Below are positions 22,588 through 33,622 of a stretch of 64,000 nt of DNA, piece by piece (positions within the stretch are counted from its first letter, which is position 1; each line of letters begins with the position of its first letter). The DNA is from Volutella citrinella (lineage: Eukaryota > Ascomycota > Sordariomycetes > Hypocreales > Nectriaceae), in the NCBI GenBank assembly GCA_034401135.1, contig JAWZSP010000002.1:5022001-5086000 (forward strand), in the 5' to 3' direction. Made by a program: the position numbers and the translations under genes. The notes beneath the pieces were generated by a model. The model saw only the letters and a program-made list of their open reading frames with translations, had not been told where the DNA came from and did no database searches.

Positions 22588-23781
22588 TTAAAGTGCTCTC
22601 ATCAAAAGAATTTCACGACATGGCTCGAGTTCTTTCATGTCATCCCATTCGTATGGACCTTCCCGGGCTTTCCATGCCGACAAGACGTATTCCATTAGTG
22701 GCACAAACTGGCTCGAGACATCTTCGTTTGTGATATCGCGATTCTTGAGTTCGAAAAGTGTTTGCTCCAAAGATCGTCGTATTGACTTGGGATATAGATG
22801 CATTGATCCTGTTACCAAAGGCGTGGCCATCGTAAATACCCCGTGCAAGGTTGTGGGAGCTTGTATGAGGGTATCCCCTTTCCTCAAGTATAAGGCAACA
22901 GGACCTTCCGGAGAGTGTGAGGATCCAACATGTTGCTCCAGATTCTCAAGGGACAAGCCTGGACAGAGGTGCCTGATTTTTTCTCCACACTCAAGAGTGC
23001 CAACTGTCATCTTTGCATAATGATCGATATAAGGAGGCGTCCATGCGCCAGAGCTGGCTAATAACTGAAAATTCGCCGACTCGGCAAGGTCAAAGAAAAA
23101 TCTGTCCCGCTTGCCCTCATGTTCTCGAATACTGTCCATTAAATAGTAATTGTCTTGATCCTGAAGGGATGAGGGGATGGTATTTTTCTTGTAGATAGAG
23201 AGGTGAACAATAGTTATCGGTGCTGATTTCTCATCCCGGAGTCGCGCAATCGCAGATTTTGCGGGCATGATTTCCGGTATTGGGTCACAGTTCTGACTAT
23301 TGAAGTCATGAGCGTGCAAATGACGGCGAGTCTCGAGGACTTTGAGGTATTTTTCGAGTTCGAGATAGTCCCTAGGGTTCTGACGTTCTGCGGGTACTAA
23401 GATTGGTAGCACTGGCGGTCCATTCTCAAGTATCATCTCTACCTCTAGAGATGAGCAGATAACATATCTTTTGGAGGTATGATTCAGTTCGCCTTTGTTT
23501 AATAGCTCAGAGTATTTCTTGTATGTTATGACCTTCCTGACCTCGCTGCAACGGAGAATCTCGGAACATTCAGGCAAAACATATGCTAGTCTCGACTTGG
23601 GGTTGCATCCTCTCTCCAGATCCTGCACCTGAATCTTGGCTCGGTCAGAGGGTCTTTGCTGGAGAGCTTGGCCGGTTTGGCAGAGCGAACTGGTCTCCCG
23701 TGGCGCTCACGCATATGACGCTGCACATTTTTGGTGGATTTTCCACACAATGGACAAGGAGCCGTTTTGGCAAGTTGAGTC
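22588..23781 (-). CDS. JmjC/cupin-like protein with upstream C2H2 finger, possibly broken
   Basis: Main frame 23628-22588 (346 codons) carries a cupin-type pattern like fungal JmjC proteins: SGAWTPPYIDHYAKM, then GDTLIQAPTTLHGVF and LVTGSMHLYPKSI. In JmjC enzymes the first motif is usually HxD; here it is YID, one C-to-T change from His, so metal binding may be lost. Just upstream, in a different frame (about 23781-23590), is a zinc finger, CPLCGKSTKNVQRHMRERHG. Joining the two needs either a 32-nt intron (23687-23656, implausibly short) or one frameshift. No convincing ATG was found upstream. I read it as a decaying gene or an uncertain gene model; substrate unknown. Confidence 0.55.
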
Positions 23782-23881
23782 CAATGTATGGGAGAGCTTA
23801 GAACCAACGGACCAATGGTCCCCTAGTGCAGTAATTGGATGAAGGGCAGATCATACAGTACATTGCGGAGGTGATGAGTGC

Positions 23882-24018
23882 TTGACAGTGAGCGACTCCT
23901 TTGACAGTGCGACTCCTTTGACAGTGAGCGACTCCTTTGACAGTGCGACTCCTTTGACAGTGAGCGACTCCTTTGACAGTGAGCGACTCCTTTGACAGTG
24001 CGACTCCTTTGACAGTGG
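23882..24018 (+). repeat. Minisatellite alternating 17- and 19-bp units
   Basis: Perfect tandem copies of GCGACTCCTTTGACAGT, with or without a leading GA, in order 19, 17, 19, 17, 19, 19, 17. Identity between copies is complete apart from the GA, so expansion is recent. The array lies upstream of the JmjC-like gene on its 5' side. Confidence 0.95.
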
Positions 24019-24040
24019 CATTAGGCGGCTGGCCTGTTTT

Positions 24041-24216
24041 CCAGTCAGAGGGCCGTATTATCGAGTTCCGGAATCCCCAAAAGGAGTAGCGTTATCCCCC
24101 ACACGCTATAGGTGGATCACCACACCTCGTGCGAGAACCCTGAAAGCCTAATATGGGTTCCAATCAGACGGCCGTATTTTCGAGTTCCGGAATCCCCAAG
24201 AGGAGTAGCGCGTTAT
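24041..24216 (+). repeat. Direct repeat pair of about 57 bp
   Basis: 24041-24096 and 24160-24216 share cgagttccggaatcccca, the flanking ggccgtatt and aggagtagcg, and differ at only a few positions. The copies are offset by about 120 bp, suggesting an imperfect 120-bp tandem duplication or the two ends of a small element. Confidence 0.8.
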
Positions 24217-24432
24217 ACACAATGCACGGTCGTTCAAGGTGCAATCAAAGCGGAACAAATTTCACACCAGAGCCGAGTTGCGTCCTCCATCTTACACCTG
24301 TGCCTGCGAATTACCGCTGCCATAGGACCACGGGCTTCGGGCATTCTTGCAGCCTTCTCGACCGCCAATGACGACTGCTTATCGGTCGGCTTTCGCTCTC
24401 GATGGTTTGGCTTGATGGCGTGAACGCTGGGC

Positions 24433-24496
24433 CAGTAACGATCAACTATATTGACAGATGCAGCGACTGATCCGGTAGAAGATACTGGAAGGTGCC
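24433..24496 (+). repeat. Dispersed repeat copy B
   Basis: 64 bases starting agtaacgatcaactatattg and ending ggaaggtg that match 20094-20157 with a single difference (gatRctgg). Same orientation as copy A. Flanking bases differ on both sides, which marks these as the limits of the shared unit. Confidence 0.9.
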
Positions 24497-25629
24497 GAGG
24501 GCTTGGACACATTCTGTCTGACGACCTGATGTCTCATCCCGGCTAGTGAATGGAGCGTAGGGCTTGGATGGCCGAGCTAGCTTGCACTAGGCATGTCTGC
24601 ATCTCGGATCCACGAGCACAGTTGTGAGTGGACACTTGACTGCCCTGTTCCTTGCTGTGTTGTTGGTTAATGAGACAGAACTCGGCAGATGTGTCGCTGG
24701 CTGGGTACAAAGGCACGACTTCTCTTTACCGGAGACTGCAGGCTAGGGCTAGCTGCAGACCGACTTTTCCCCTCTCTATCAATGGCTTAAGAGAGAACGG
24801 TCTTGGCGATGCACATGGAACATGCAGCAGTTAGTGCCGCACTACTGCGGCTGTTGAGTGAACTTCTCATGGAGCGCGCGTTTTTGATCTAGGCGTACCC
24901 CAGGGGGTCCCTGAGGTGTCTCGGAGTCTACGCTAGATACGACCCCTGTGCCAAGCGACGAGGCAAGATGAGACAATCGGTCTCGACCAATCCTTTGTCA
25001 CATGTCCCCACCACCGTCATCACCCACCAACTTTGGACTTGTCAGTTATCACTGCCCTAATCATCCAACTGGGTCCCTGCCTTGTTGTGGGTTGCAGGCT
25101 GACACGCTGAGCCAGCGATCCCTGCAGGCAGCTGAACATGGACCCCGGCTCCAGATGCGCCGTCGTCATGATGGCTGAAGCATGTTGGTCGAGAGAATTC
25201 TTCATGTTTGATGGGATGGGACGTAAAAATCGTCTTTGCGGCTGCACTTTATAGCTTAATGTGATTTGATACTGGGCAAGGCAGTCTGGCTGAGAGGACA
25301 TGATTCAGGATTGAGCTCTATATTTACAGTAGATCAGGGCCCATTCTGACCACATCTTCCCACCTGTACAAGAGTGCTCTGGGTGTGACTGAATCACATC
25401 TAGGAGCTACCCATTGGGATATCGCCCGCGCCAACCTTCTTTCTCAATGCGTTAACCAGGTACCGCAGCGGAGACTACATTTTTGACTTGGGTTGCCAGC
25501 CTGGCACACTCATCTCTCGGGAATTGAGAGAAGCCATCGCCAGGGAGTTGAATCGTGAGAGGGTTGCGGGAGATCAGGAAAGACTGTTATACTCAGATTC
25601 ATATTGGTTCATCAACTGCTCGGTTTTAT

Positions 25630-26451
25630 TCAGCTCTTGCTAGAGGGTTCCAATTTCAGCGTCCAGTACGCACGACCCTGCTGATCATGGTTGAAGAAAA
25701 CAGCAGTGATGCCCTGGTTCGATCTCATGAAGCCATGTTGCCACCAGGACTCGAGCTCAACATCCGAGCCGTCTTCCTTGTTGCATTTGTAGACGATTCC
25801 CCTGATGTGTCTGACGTACACACGAATCATTGCGGTAGGGTCCAAGAGGAACTCGGCTTGACGGAGGCGGTCTGCTGAATCCCGTGTCGGCTCAGGGTCC
25901 CCCAGGATGAGTATCATCCACCTCTGGAGCTGCTGCTGGTCCATTGCAACATCTCTGTAAGCCATTCGCAGTCCCCTGTTCGGAGGCTTCACAAACGGAG
26001 GGTAGATTGGCCGAAGCTCGGAGAACCTGGGGTCATTCTGTCGATAGCCCGGTTCCTTTTCGACGACCCAGATTCGGAACTTGGGTCCAAACACAGTCAT
26101 GGCCCATAATGCTTCTCTGTGCGAGTTGGCCTTGAGGAACTCCTTGCACCTGTTGTGCACCTGGGCCTCCAACCTGTTAATTGTGCTCTCGTCGGCTTGG
26201 CCCTTCTTCTTCTCCCATACAATGACTGCTTCAAGATTGTTCCTTGCTGGGATGTACCGCTCGACAATAACGTCGATGCGTCTCCGAGTTGAGTGGTGCA
26301 CTGGTGGCTGCTCAGACCCGATAATGTAGTCTGGGCTGGGGCAGAGATAATGCTGGATGAGATACAGCCACAGCTTCTTGGTTGCGAACTCGGCACGACG
26401 TTCACTATGGTCCTTGATAAGACGAAGAACGGGGTCATTGGCGAAGTCCAT
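25630..26451 (-). CDS. Hypothetical protein with PD-(D/E)XK nuclease-like core
   Basis: Intronless frame, ATG at 26451, 273 residues. After a helical N-terminus, RRRIDVIVERYIP (Asp60) is followed by LEAVIVWEKKK (Glu80 and Lys82), the spacing and beta-strand context of a PD-(D/E)XK catalytic site, and then by a long helix INRLEAQVHNRCKEFL, as in the fold. A related set of orphan fungal proteins with this D...ExK pattern is common in accessory regions. The C-terminal half (GPKFRIWVVEKEPGY, WTLKLEPSSKS) has no further motif I know. No signal peptide. Nuclease function is inferred from pattern only. Confidence 0.6.
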   Translation of the reverse strand: MDFANDPVLRLIKDHSERRAEFATKKLWLYLIQHYLCPSPDYIIGSEQPPVHHSTRRRIDVIVERYIPARNNLEAVIVWEKKKGQADESTINRLEAQVHNRCKEFLKANSHREALWAMTVFGPKFRIWVVEKEPGYRQNDPRFSELRPIYPPFVKPPNRGLRMAYRDVAMDQQQLQRWMILILGDPEPTRDSADRLRQAEFLLDPTAMIRVYVRHIRGIVYKCNKEDGSDVELESWWQHGFMRSNQGITAVFFNHDQQGRAYWTLKLEPSSKS

Positions 26452-27981
26452 GGTGGGGGTTGATTTGTCCGACAGAATGCCGTGATGGGTAATGTGAGGA
26501 TGAGCTTGAAGAGCATGTCTAGATCCTGAAGGCTCTGTTCTTATTTATAGGCTGAAATCTCTCACGGAATACGCTGAGGACTGACAGGCCATACAATGTA
26601 CTCAAGTAGTCTGCCGTGACTGGCTGGTCAATGGAAAGTGGAGGCATGACAATACATGAGGAGGTGGGTGAGCATCGTGCACGCACTCTCACACACCCCG
26701 GATTGGGATGCAGTCGAATGGAACGATGCCAACACCCAACCCCGGCATGTATAGTTCTACCTTGGCGCTAGGCAAGTCTGAGCAACTCGAGCGTGCAAGC
26801 GAGCAAGCCTGTGGTATCATAGACGGCCAGGCGACATGATGGTGCCGCTGGGGCCACAAATTTCCAGGCTCTCGGGCAATCAGGCGAGGGAGAAGAAATT
26901 CTGTCGAAACAAATGGACCGGCTCCTCACTGCAGGGATCCATTCTCATGCATATTACTAGCGTGGGCCGGCCGACAAGTTGTCCCGATAGCTGGGGGAAC
27001 TGAGAGCGCAGCGCATTTTAGTGCAGTCTCTACTCCCAGGCGGTTGCAGTAAATCCCCCAAATTTCACCAAAGAAAGCAGCAGAACTTTCGAAGCAGTTG
27101 TTCAACACGACAACTTCACTCGATACACATTGCCGGTCATATTGTTAGCCTTGGAATGGCAACTCGAGGCGTTGCAGCAAAATTGAAGACATGAACACAA
27201 GTCAGCATCTAGATGATGAATGATGTCTAGTGACGCACATGACTTACTGCGAACCTTTAAGTATCAATCAGATAACTCACACTTATACAAGGAGCATAAA
27301 TTGCCATAATATACTAATCCGGCAATTGTGGAAGGCCCTGCTGCGGCCATCATGACGACGGCGCATGCGGAGCCGGGGATGCAGACCCTTACGCTTGTGG
27401 ATTTCCACACTCACCCCTGCATCTCTGGATTTCAACACAAGCGGTACGTACCGGTATAAGATTCTTGAATTGGGAATAGCCGATATATACTTGAGCGGCA
27501 GTGGCTTACATAGCTGTGCGATGCTATACCTATTAATTATACGGATAGTAGGGCCCCAATTCTTACAAATCCGGCTAGCGCAATAGTCCTTCCCCCTCTC
27601 GAGCCGCTACGCTCCTACCACAAATCCTTGCCAGCCAAGCCCGCCCTCGTCGGGTTGAACGTCCTCTGACCCGTCCTCTGTCTCCTCTGGCAGTCTCCTC
27701 TGACAGTCTCCCCTGGCAGTTAGTTATCTCTTTACTTACTTCCAAGTAAGATTATTACTAACGCAATTAAGTCCTTAAACTAATGACAAAAAAAATCCCC
27801 CAATCTCTGGCACATGTGGTATATACAACACATACTTCAAAGATTTGCGACAGCACGAAAGAAAGCAGCACCGGCGTTTTCAAACATTCAGAACCCCGCG
27901 ACCACAGTACCGTACCTGTCATCATGAATTGTCGAAGAAAATGCTGCGAGAGATCGGTGCCCATGCGCTCCAACTGAACAT
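26452..27981. other. Intergenic, no gene recognised
   Basis: Short frames only. A CT-rich minisatellite-like run of GTCTCCTCTGRCA-type units occupies about 27655-27720. Confidence 0.45.
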
Positions 27982-28828
27982 ATGTTACTGCCCATGAGGG
28001 AACAAGGGCCTGTGCCTAGGCAAGCTCATGCCTCGCCACATATATCTTCGAAGAAAATAGCACTGCCACCGACCTATTTCCTCTGTATCTCTATGCCCTC
28101 AGTCTCTGACATCGTTGAAGACGAGCTGTTAGGCCTCAGGGTGGACCTGACAGGCCATATGGTTCTGGAGAGTCCACTGAGTAAGATCCTCACACATGCA
28201 GATCTAATGAACCTTGGCAAATCGCTTGGTCGTGGATTTGTGAGCGATAAGGACGACCAGCCTCCTCGTCGGCCTCTAGCGCCTACCCAGATCAGTTTTC
28301 TAACACCTGGCCTACTGCCGCCGGCCCAAATACAGCCCCTGCATCAGATTCCCGTCGCAGGACTCCCGGTAGTTTCGCGCATCATCGAACAATGTCTGAC
28401 TCGACGGACCCGATCTCTTGGGACGCAGATAGAATCGAACGAGAGAGGGTGGACGGGTTGGCAGACCAACTTGGGCAAGCGCATTTCGACGACTACCAGC
28501 AACAAGCCCAGCCGGATGCCCATTCACCACAGGTCGAATCTGACAGGAATTTGCTACCAGACAGGGGCCATCTATGTCGAGATTGAACCGACTAGAGACA
28601 GGAGAGTCAAGTTCAGGTCCAATGGCAGAAGGATCGTGACGGAACGAGACAATGGGTCGACATGAAAATGTTGCAGCAGGGTAAGCGTGGGCTAGAGCAA
28701 CATGATTGCTTAGTGTACTATGACGAGGATGATGTCTACTGGACATGGCCACCGGGTGGTCAGGGTGGGAGCTCTAGCCTTTCTGGAAAGAACGACTCCA
28801 AAGACAAGAGCAGGAAGCATAGGAAGTG
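27982..28828 (+). pseudogene. Unassigned, probably broken gene
   Basis: Protein-like frames overlap in different phases: an N-terminal part (SVSDIVEDELLGLRVDL, from about 28099), a middle part (WDADRIERERVDGLADQLG, from 28419) and a C-terminal part (VQVQWQKDRDGTRQW then YYDEDDVYWTWPPGG, ending with a basic tail at 28828). The middle and last parts share a frame but are separated by TGA and TAG codons around 28584-28594 without usable splice sites. I do not recognise the family. The pattern suggests a gene with several inactivating changes. Confidence 0.4.
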
Positions 28829-28970
28829 AGGCGGATGTCGCAACATGGATTTCATAGGATGGATGTCATAGGGTGGATGCCATGAGGAAATGTATCTTGT
28901 CAGTTGGTACCAATTTACAACAAACCCTTAGTAACCAGATCATCTTTTTAGAAACAAGCAGGTGTACCAT

Positions 28971-29440
28971 TCATTCGAAGCCCCTCCACGCCCACACCCA
29001 GGGATGTGACTGAACATCCGGTAAGTATGACAGCTGGAGATCACGATCACCCAAGACATCCACCGTGCAGAGCGCAAGCATTCTGAGCGTCGCTTCTCGT
29101 GATGGTGCTAGCGGGATATCGGCTGCGCACATGGGCGCCTCGCCCGCCTCGACAACGTCTAGTCGTTCCGCAACCGGCCGACCTCGACGAGTGTCCTTTC
29201 CGAACCCATACTGCCATTCTTGTTCTACCCTCCCTAACTCCCGAGTCCACCAGATCCAGCCCTTGTAAACTCTCCGAGGGGGCGAATCCAGCGAGTGCCA
29301 AAGCTCCAGTTCCACCATTGTCTTGGCGATTGACCCCAAGGGGCACCAAGCCAAAAGAGTGGTTTCGTGGTCCGGGGGTGGCCGAGCATAGTACCGATGC
29401 TTGAGTAATTCGGCACACCGAATTCCTCTTTGACATGCCA
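28971..29440 (-). CDS. Partial gene, unknown family
   Basis: A long minus-strand frame ends with a stop at 28971 and extends back to about 29430 (CAELLKHRYYARPPPDHETT, LLAWCPLGSIAKTM, ELELWHSLDSPPRRVYKGWIW). Composition is strongly protein-like with a Trp-rich middle. No ATG lies at a sensible position, so either a 5' exon is missing or the gene is truncated. The overlapping frame at 29047-29511 is a shadow. Confidence 0.4.
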
Positions 29441-31252
29441 GCTCTCTGTTCAGATGTCAGCTCACAGTGCAGGGCTGGGTCAGAGTAAAGGCATGGACTT
29501 CTATGCATCATGATTCGTGCTTTGACTGGCAGTTGTTTGCCTGCTTGACAGAAATTAGCTTCTTCACGGGACTTTCGAGATTCTTGCTACTGACGTAGTG
29601 GCGGCGTGTTAGGACAGGACGGTGATGGCGTGGTCGGCGGGTGCAGACATGGGGTTTTGGAATGTGGTTGTGCGGGGCATGAAAAAGATGCTGCCACCCA
29701 GGGCGCAGCGAGTCTGTCCAATCCAGTCAGCGTTAGCTCAAGCCATGAGAGACACGAGGCCTATGGCTCAAATCTGGTTGAAGTAGAAAAGATCGGGCCA
29801 TAGGGTCAACATGCCAAACACTCATCGCCAATGGCCTGTCCTCCACGTACTAACCCCCTTTCACCCTACTTGGTGATAGGTCTGGACAAGGTTTAGGCAC
29901 CTATGCATCAGTTGCAAGTTTTAGAAAACCCGTTGTTGATATTTGATCAACAATGTACGAGATTGATGGTTGCGGTGGGGAGTTGGGGACCATCAATATG
30001 GGGCGTGACGAAGACGGATGCAACTTGGCAATATCCATGAGTGCCGTACCGCATTGAATATATCATATCAGGGTCAGCAATGAGAAGTCAACATAAGTTC
30101 ATGAGAAAGTAAACCCACGTGCGTGCGTGGCGAGGACCATTTAAATGCGTGAGGAACACCCGCGGCTGAAACAAGCCTAGCATCCTCTCGAGATAACGGG
30201 CATGGCATAGGTCTTCGCGGCCACCCTTGACTGATTGCGTTCTCAAGAATTTCCCTTTCAATAAATTTTTTTTTAGCGAGACGTCTGGTGATTCTGGTTC
30301 AAAGCAGAGGGCTTGGGCCCACCACCCGCGTGGTGCCCTGCTCCGCAGTGGATGAGTTGGCCCATCTCAGGAAAGTTCCAAGGTAAGTTGCATATCTCTA
30401 GTTCTATGTCCCAGTGCTAGGTGGTCCAGTGTCATGTTATAATCCTAAAGCGGTCCTGTCTTATGTTCCCGAGCTAAGGTTGGCTGCCAAACAGGCCTTG
30501 AGGCGGCCATCCAGAAATGCCCGCGTCGGGTGGTTGTGAGGGATATCCTGGCTTTGCATGCAGAAGCCTACGAGTTATTTGGAGGGCGAAATGGTTCCTC
30601 GGGCTCTAGCAACAATACAATCAGCAGTACATGATCTGGAGTGGCCAAGCCAGACACGCAGGCACGCACCGAAGATGGCCGTGCTTGCGCATTTCTCTCT
30701 CACGCTAGCCTAGCCGCAAGCACAGTAAGGAGAAGGTCGCGATTCCACTCTTGGGTGGGAAGGACTCTCATGACTCTCATCGGTGTGTCGTCTCTCACAC
30801 CCAGTCTCACATCCCGTTGTCTGTATTATGCTCTCGTGCGTGTGTGGGTACTAGCGACACTCATGCCAACTCCTGTGCGCCAATTTGCTGAGTTTTGACT
30901 GTATGAAAGCCAATCTCAATCACTCACAGCTGCTGGCCAAAAGGCTAGCCTGGTTCTTTGCGGTCGGCTATTCTGAAGAAGACATGATAATGCTCCATGG
31001 CGCGCTCGACACGCGTCTTGATGTTGTGTAGTCATGATATGGGTGTCGGCTGGTCTTTGCGTTCAAGGAGCGCGCTGAGGGACTGCAGATTCTCAATTAT
31101 CTGTACAAAGTAAACCATGTCAGCCTTGTTGGTAGTGGTAGTGGTAGTGGGAAGCCTTACGGTCTTGACTCTGTGACATGTCTTGTCCTAGTAACGGTTG
31201 GCAGCGCGATGCAGTGTGCACATGGGTTGACAAAATATTATTATATTGGCCT
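29441..31252. other. Intergenic, no gene recognised
   Basis: About 1.8 kb with short frames only. A T run near 30264 and a GTGGTA repeat near 31131-31148 are the only sequence features noted. Confidence 0.5.
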
Positions 31253-32772
31253 TTATAGCGAGGGCGGCTTTCGGGCATTGACAAGACGCTCAACCGCAAA
31301 TGCCATCTCCAAAAGGTGTTGCTCCTGGTACACTAGTCCCATTATCTCCAGGCCCACTGGCAGTCCCGACTCGGTAAATCCCGCGGGCAGAGTAATGGCA
31401 GGCAGCCTTGCTTGAGAAGCCACCAGAGTGTTTGTTGGAAAGTCAAGAGCCCTCCAACGCGCTGCGAGCACATCGGCAGTTGTCGGAGCGGGGATTTGGC
31501 AGTCTGGGAAGATGATGGCGTCGAGCTGATTGCTCGCAATGACCCCAATGACCACTCTCTGGTATTCAAGAAGGGTCTCTAGCCGCTTGGAATATCCGGG
31601 GTCATTCATTGGGTCTTGAGGCCCTAGGCTGAGTGCCTCAAACAAGTCGAGGTTGGGATGGAAGAGGCCCTCGGTCCTGATGCGCTCACAAGTCATTCCC
31701 GGCATCTTCTGGGCGAGAAACCCATCGATATCGTACCGCGAACGGCTCGTGTACACGGAGCTGGCTGCGATGTATGCGCTGTTGTCTGGAATCTCGACAT
31801 CGATAAGTGTTGCACCAGCCGCCTCAAGCGTTGACAGGGTCCTTTCCATGACGGTATTGACAGCTTGGCAGTCAGTGTTCGAGTTGGGTCCAAATGCAGA
31901 CCGTAAGACGCCGAACCTGGCGCCCTTGATTTGTTTGGTTCCCAGCTGGGCAGCATAGCTACCACCTTGCGGCGGGCCAGCGACGACTGCCGTGGTTGTA
32001 AAGGCATCGAGAGGATCAAAACCAGCCAATGCGTCCAGCATCAAGGCGGCATCACGCACGGATCTGGTCATTGGGCCTGGTGTATCCTGGTGAACGACTA
32101 GCGGAGCACATCCAGCCCTGCTAATCAGCCCAGGAGTGCATCGTAGCCCGACGAGGCCGCAGAAGGATGAGGGAAGCCTGATGGAACCGCCCGTGTCTTC
32201 GCCCACGCCCAGAATGGCCAGGTCGGCTGCGATACCTGCCGCGGTCCCACTGCTAGAGCCACCAGGATCTCGGTTCAAGTCATACGGATTCTTGGTGATG
32301 CCTGATACCGACGAGGTGGAGTGCCAAGAGGTGGCCCAGTCTGCGAAACATGGTCAGCACTTGTCGATGCGTCACTACGTCAGTATTTTGTACCCGGAGT
32401 CGTGGTTTTGGCCAGAATGATTGCGCCGGCCTGCTTCAGCTTCTTGACGAGCGTGGCGTCTTCGTCCGGGACACTGTCCTTGAACACAGCCGAGCCGTAG
32501 CTCGTTGCGATGCCCTTTGTATCTGCTGCATCTTTAACCAGCACCGGGATGCCATGCAGTGGTCCAATGAAGGACGACGTTTTTGCGAGGTGCTCGTCAA
32601 GCGCTTCAGCCTCCTGGACTGCTGTAGGTGAGATGCCCAGGATTGAATTGATCTTGTGGCCGTGTCGATCAATGGATTGGATCCTGGCCAAGTAGTGCTC
32701 TACCAGCTGCCGAGCCGTGAAGCTGCCTGATTTGAAGGCTGCGTGAGCGGCGTCGATTGAGAGGTGGTCCAT
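31253..32772 (-). CDS. Amidase-signature family hydrolase
   Basis: Two exons, 32772-32394 and 32340-31253, with a 53-bp intron; 488 residues, normal for the family. The Ser-cisSer-Lys triad is visible: Lys80 in GIPVLVKDAADT, the Gly/Ser loop DPGGSSSGTAAG (residues 151-161) and nucleophile Ser179 in GEDTGGSIRLPSS. The C-terminus keeps LPAITLPAGFTESGLPVGLEI. Such enzymes cleave amides to carboxylates; substrate preference (aliphatic amides, indoleacetamide, fatty acid amides) cannot be read from sequence. No signal peptide, so likely cytosolic. It stands alone, with a 0.4-kb upstream promoter. Confidence 0.93.
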
Positions 32773-33622
32773 TGTTCTAGCAGTTGAATTGACTGGTAAG
32801 CAGGTGTTTAATAATTCTTTGACCGGTCACATATGATGATATGAATGCAGTGACGAATTATCAGGGATGACGATGTCCCCGACGGTGCGAGACTTGTAGC
32901 AGCGCACCATCTGCCATGGCGCCAGCTAGGAGCCTGGGACTACGTAGCCTCTAGGACCGTGGGGTAATTACTGCATTCGTGGCGAGGAGGGGTTCATTTC
33001 CGCATTCGCCGCAATGAGGGGTGGTTACTTAATATGGAATTGGGTGGCTTACAGCATGCTCGAGTCATGACCAAGGAAATCAACCACCGTGGCCCACCGC
33101 TGATTAGAGTGTGGTACGTGGCCGGGAAATCCGCGAGATACAGCGTGTGGTAGTAATGGGCGTTTGTGATCAATTGCGAGCTACAATGGCATCTGCAGCG
33201 GGAAAGAATATCGGTTTCAATGGAGATGTAGCTGTGAGTATTTCACAATTCGCTTCAGCGTCTTATTGACTCTTGATTCCTCTCCATTATAGAGCCAGCC
33301 CTTCGCCTTGGGAATGCTGGCGTAGCTGACCCATGAGATAGGCGAGAGGATAGAGCTAGCATCTACCATCATGTCTTTGACGCGTTGATATGGCCCATAA
33401 TGAAAGCTATTGTGGACTATGCTGGATCGTATATCCCTTTCAGTCAAGAGGCCCAACTAGGGATCTGTTTGGGTATGTAAACATTCCTTGCCAGCATCAT
33501 ATGAAGAATAGCATTTGGATGCATACACATCTGGAAACCAAGAACACTACCGAGCAGAGACACCCAATGTACATGTATGTCTACGCTGCGAAGCACCAAT
33601 TTCTCAGAGGAATCTCCCGAGG
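32773..33622. other. Intergenic with a small uncalled frame
   Basis: A minus-strand frame at 33456-33217 (MGLLTERDIRSSIVHN, ending in IVKYSQLHLH) has protein-like composition and could be the 3' end of a lost gene, but no upstream exon or domain was found. Confidence 0.35.

Larger units (their letters stand above)
23782..25629. other. Repeat-bearing intergenic region
   Basis: Contains the minisatellite, the direct repeat pair and repeat copy B listed separately. From 24497 to 25629 no gene was recognised; short frames lack domains. Confidence 0.4.

Noticed and set aside
23656..23687. 32-nt intron joining the C2H2 finger to the JmjC-like frame
   Set aside because: GT and AG are present and the frame would fit, but it is shorter than fungal spliceosomal introns normally are; kept only as a possibility.
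23882..24018. CRISPR-like array
   Set aside because: Units are contiguous with no unique spacers and the genome is eukaryotic; it is a minisatellite.
29047..29511. 154-codon minus-strand frame
   Set aside because: Overlaps the more protein-like frame ending at 28971 and has Arg/Gly-rich shadow composition.
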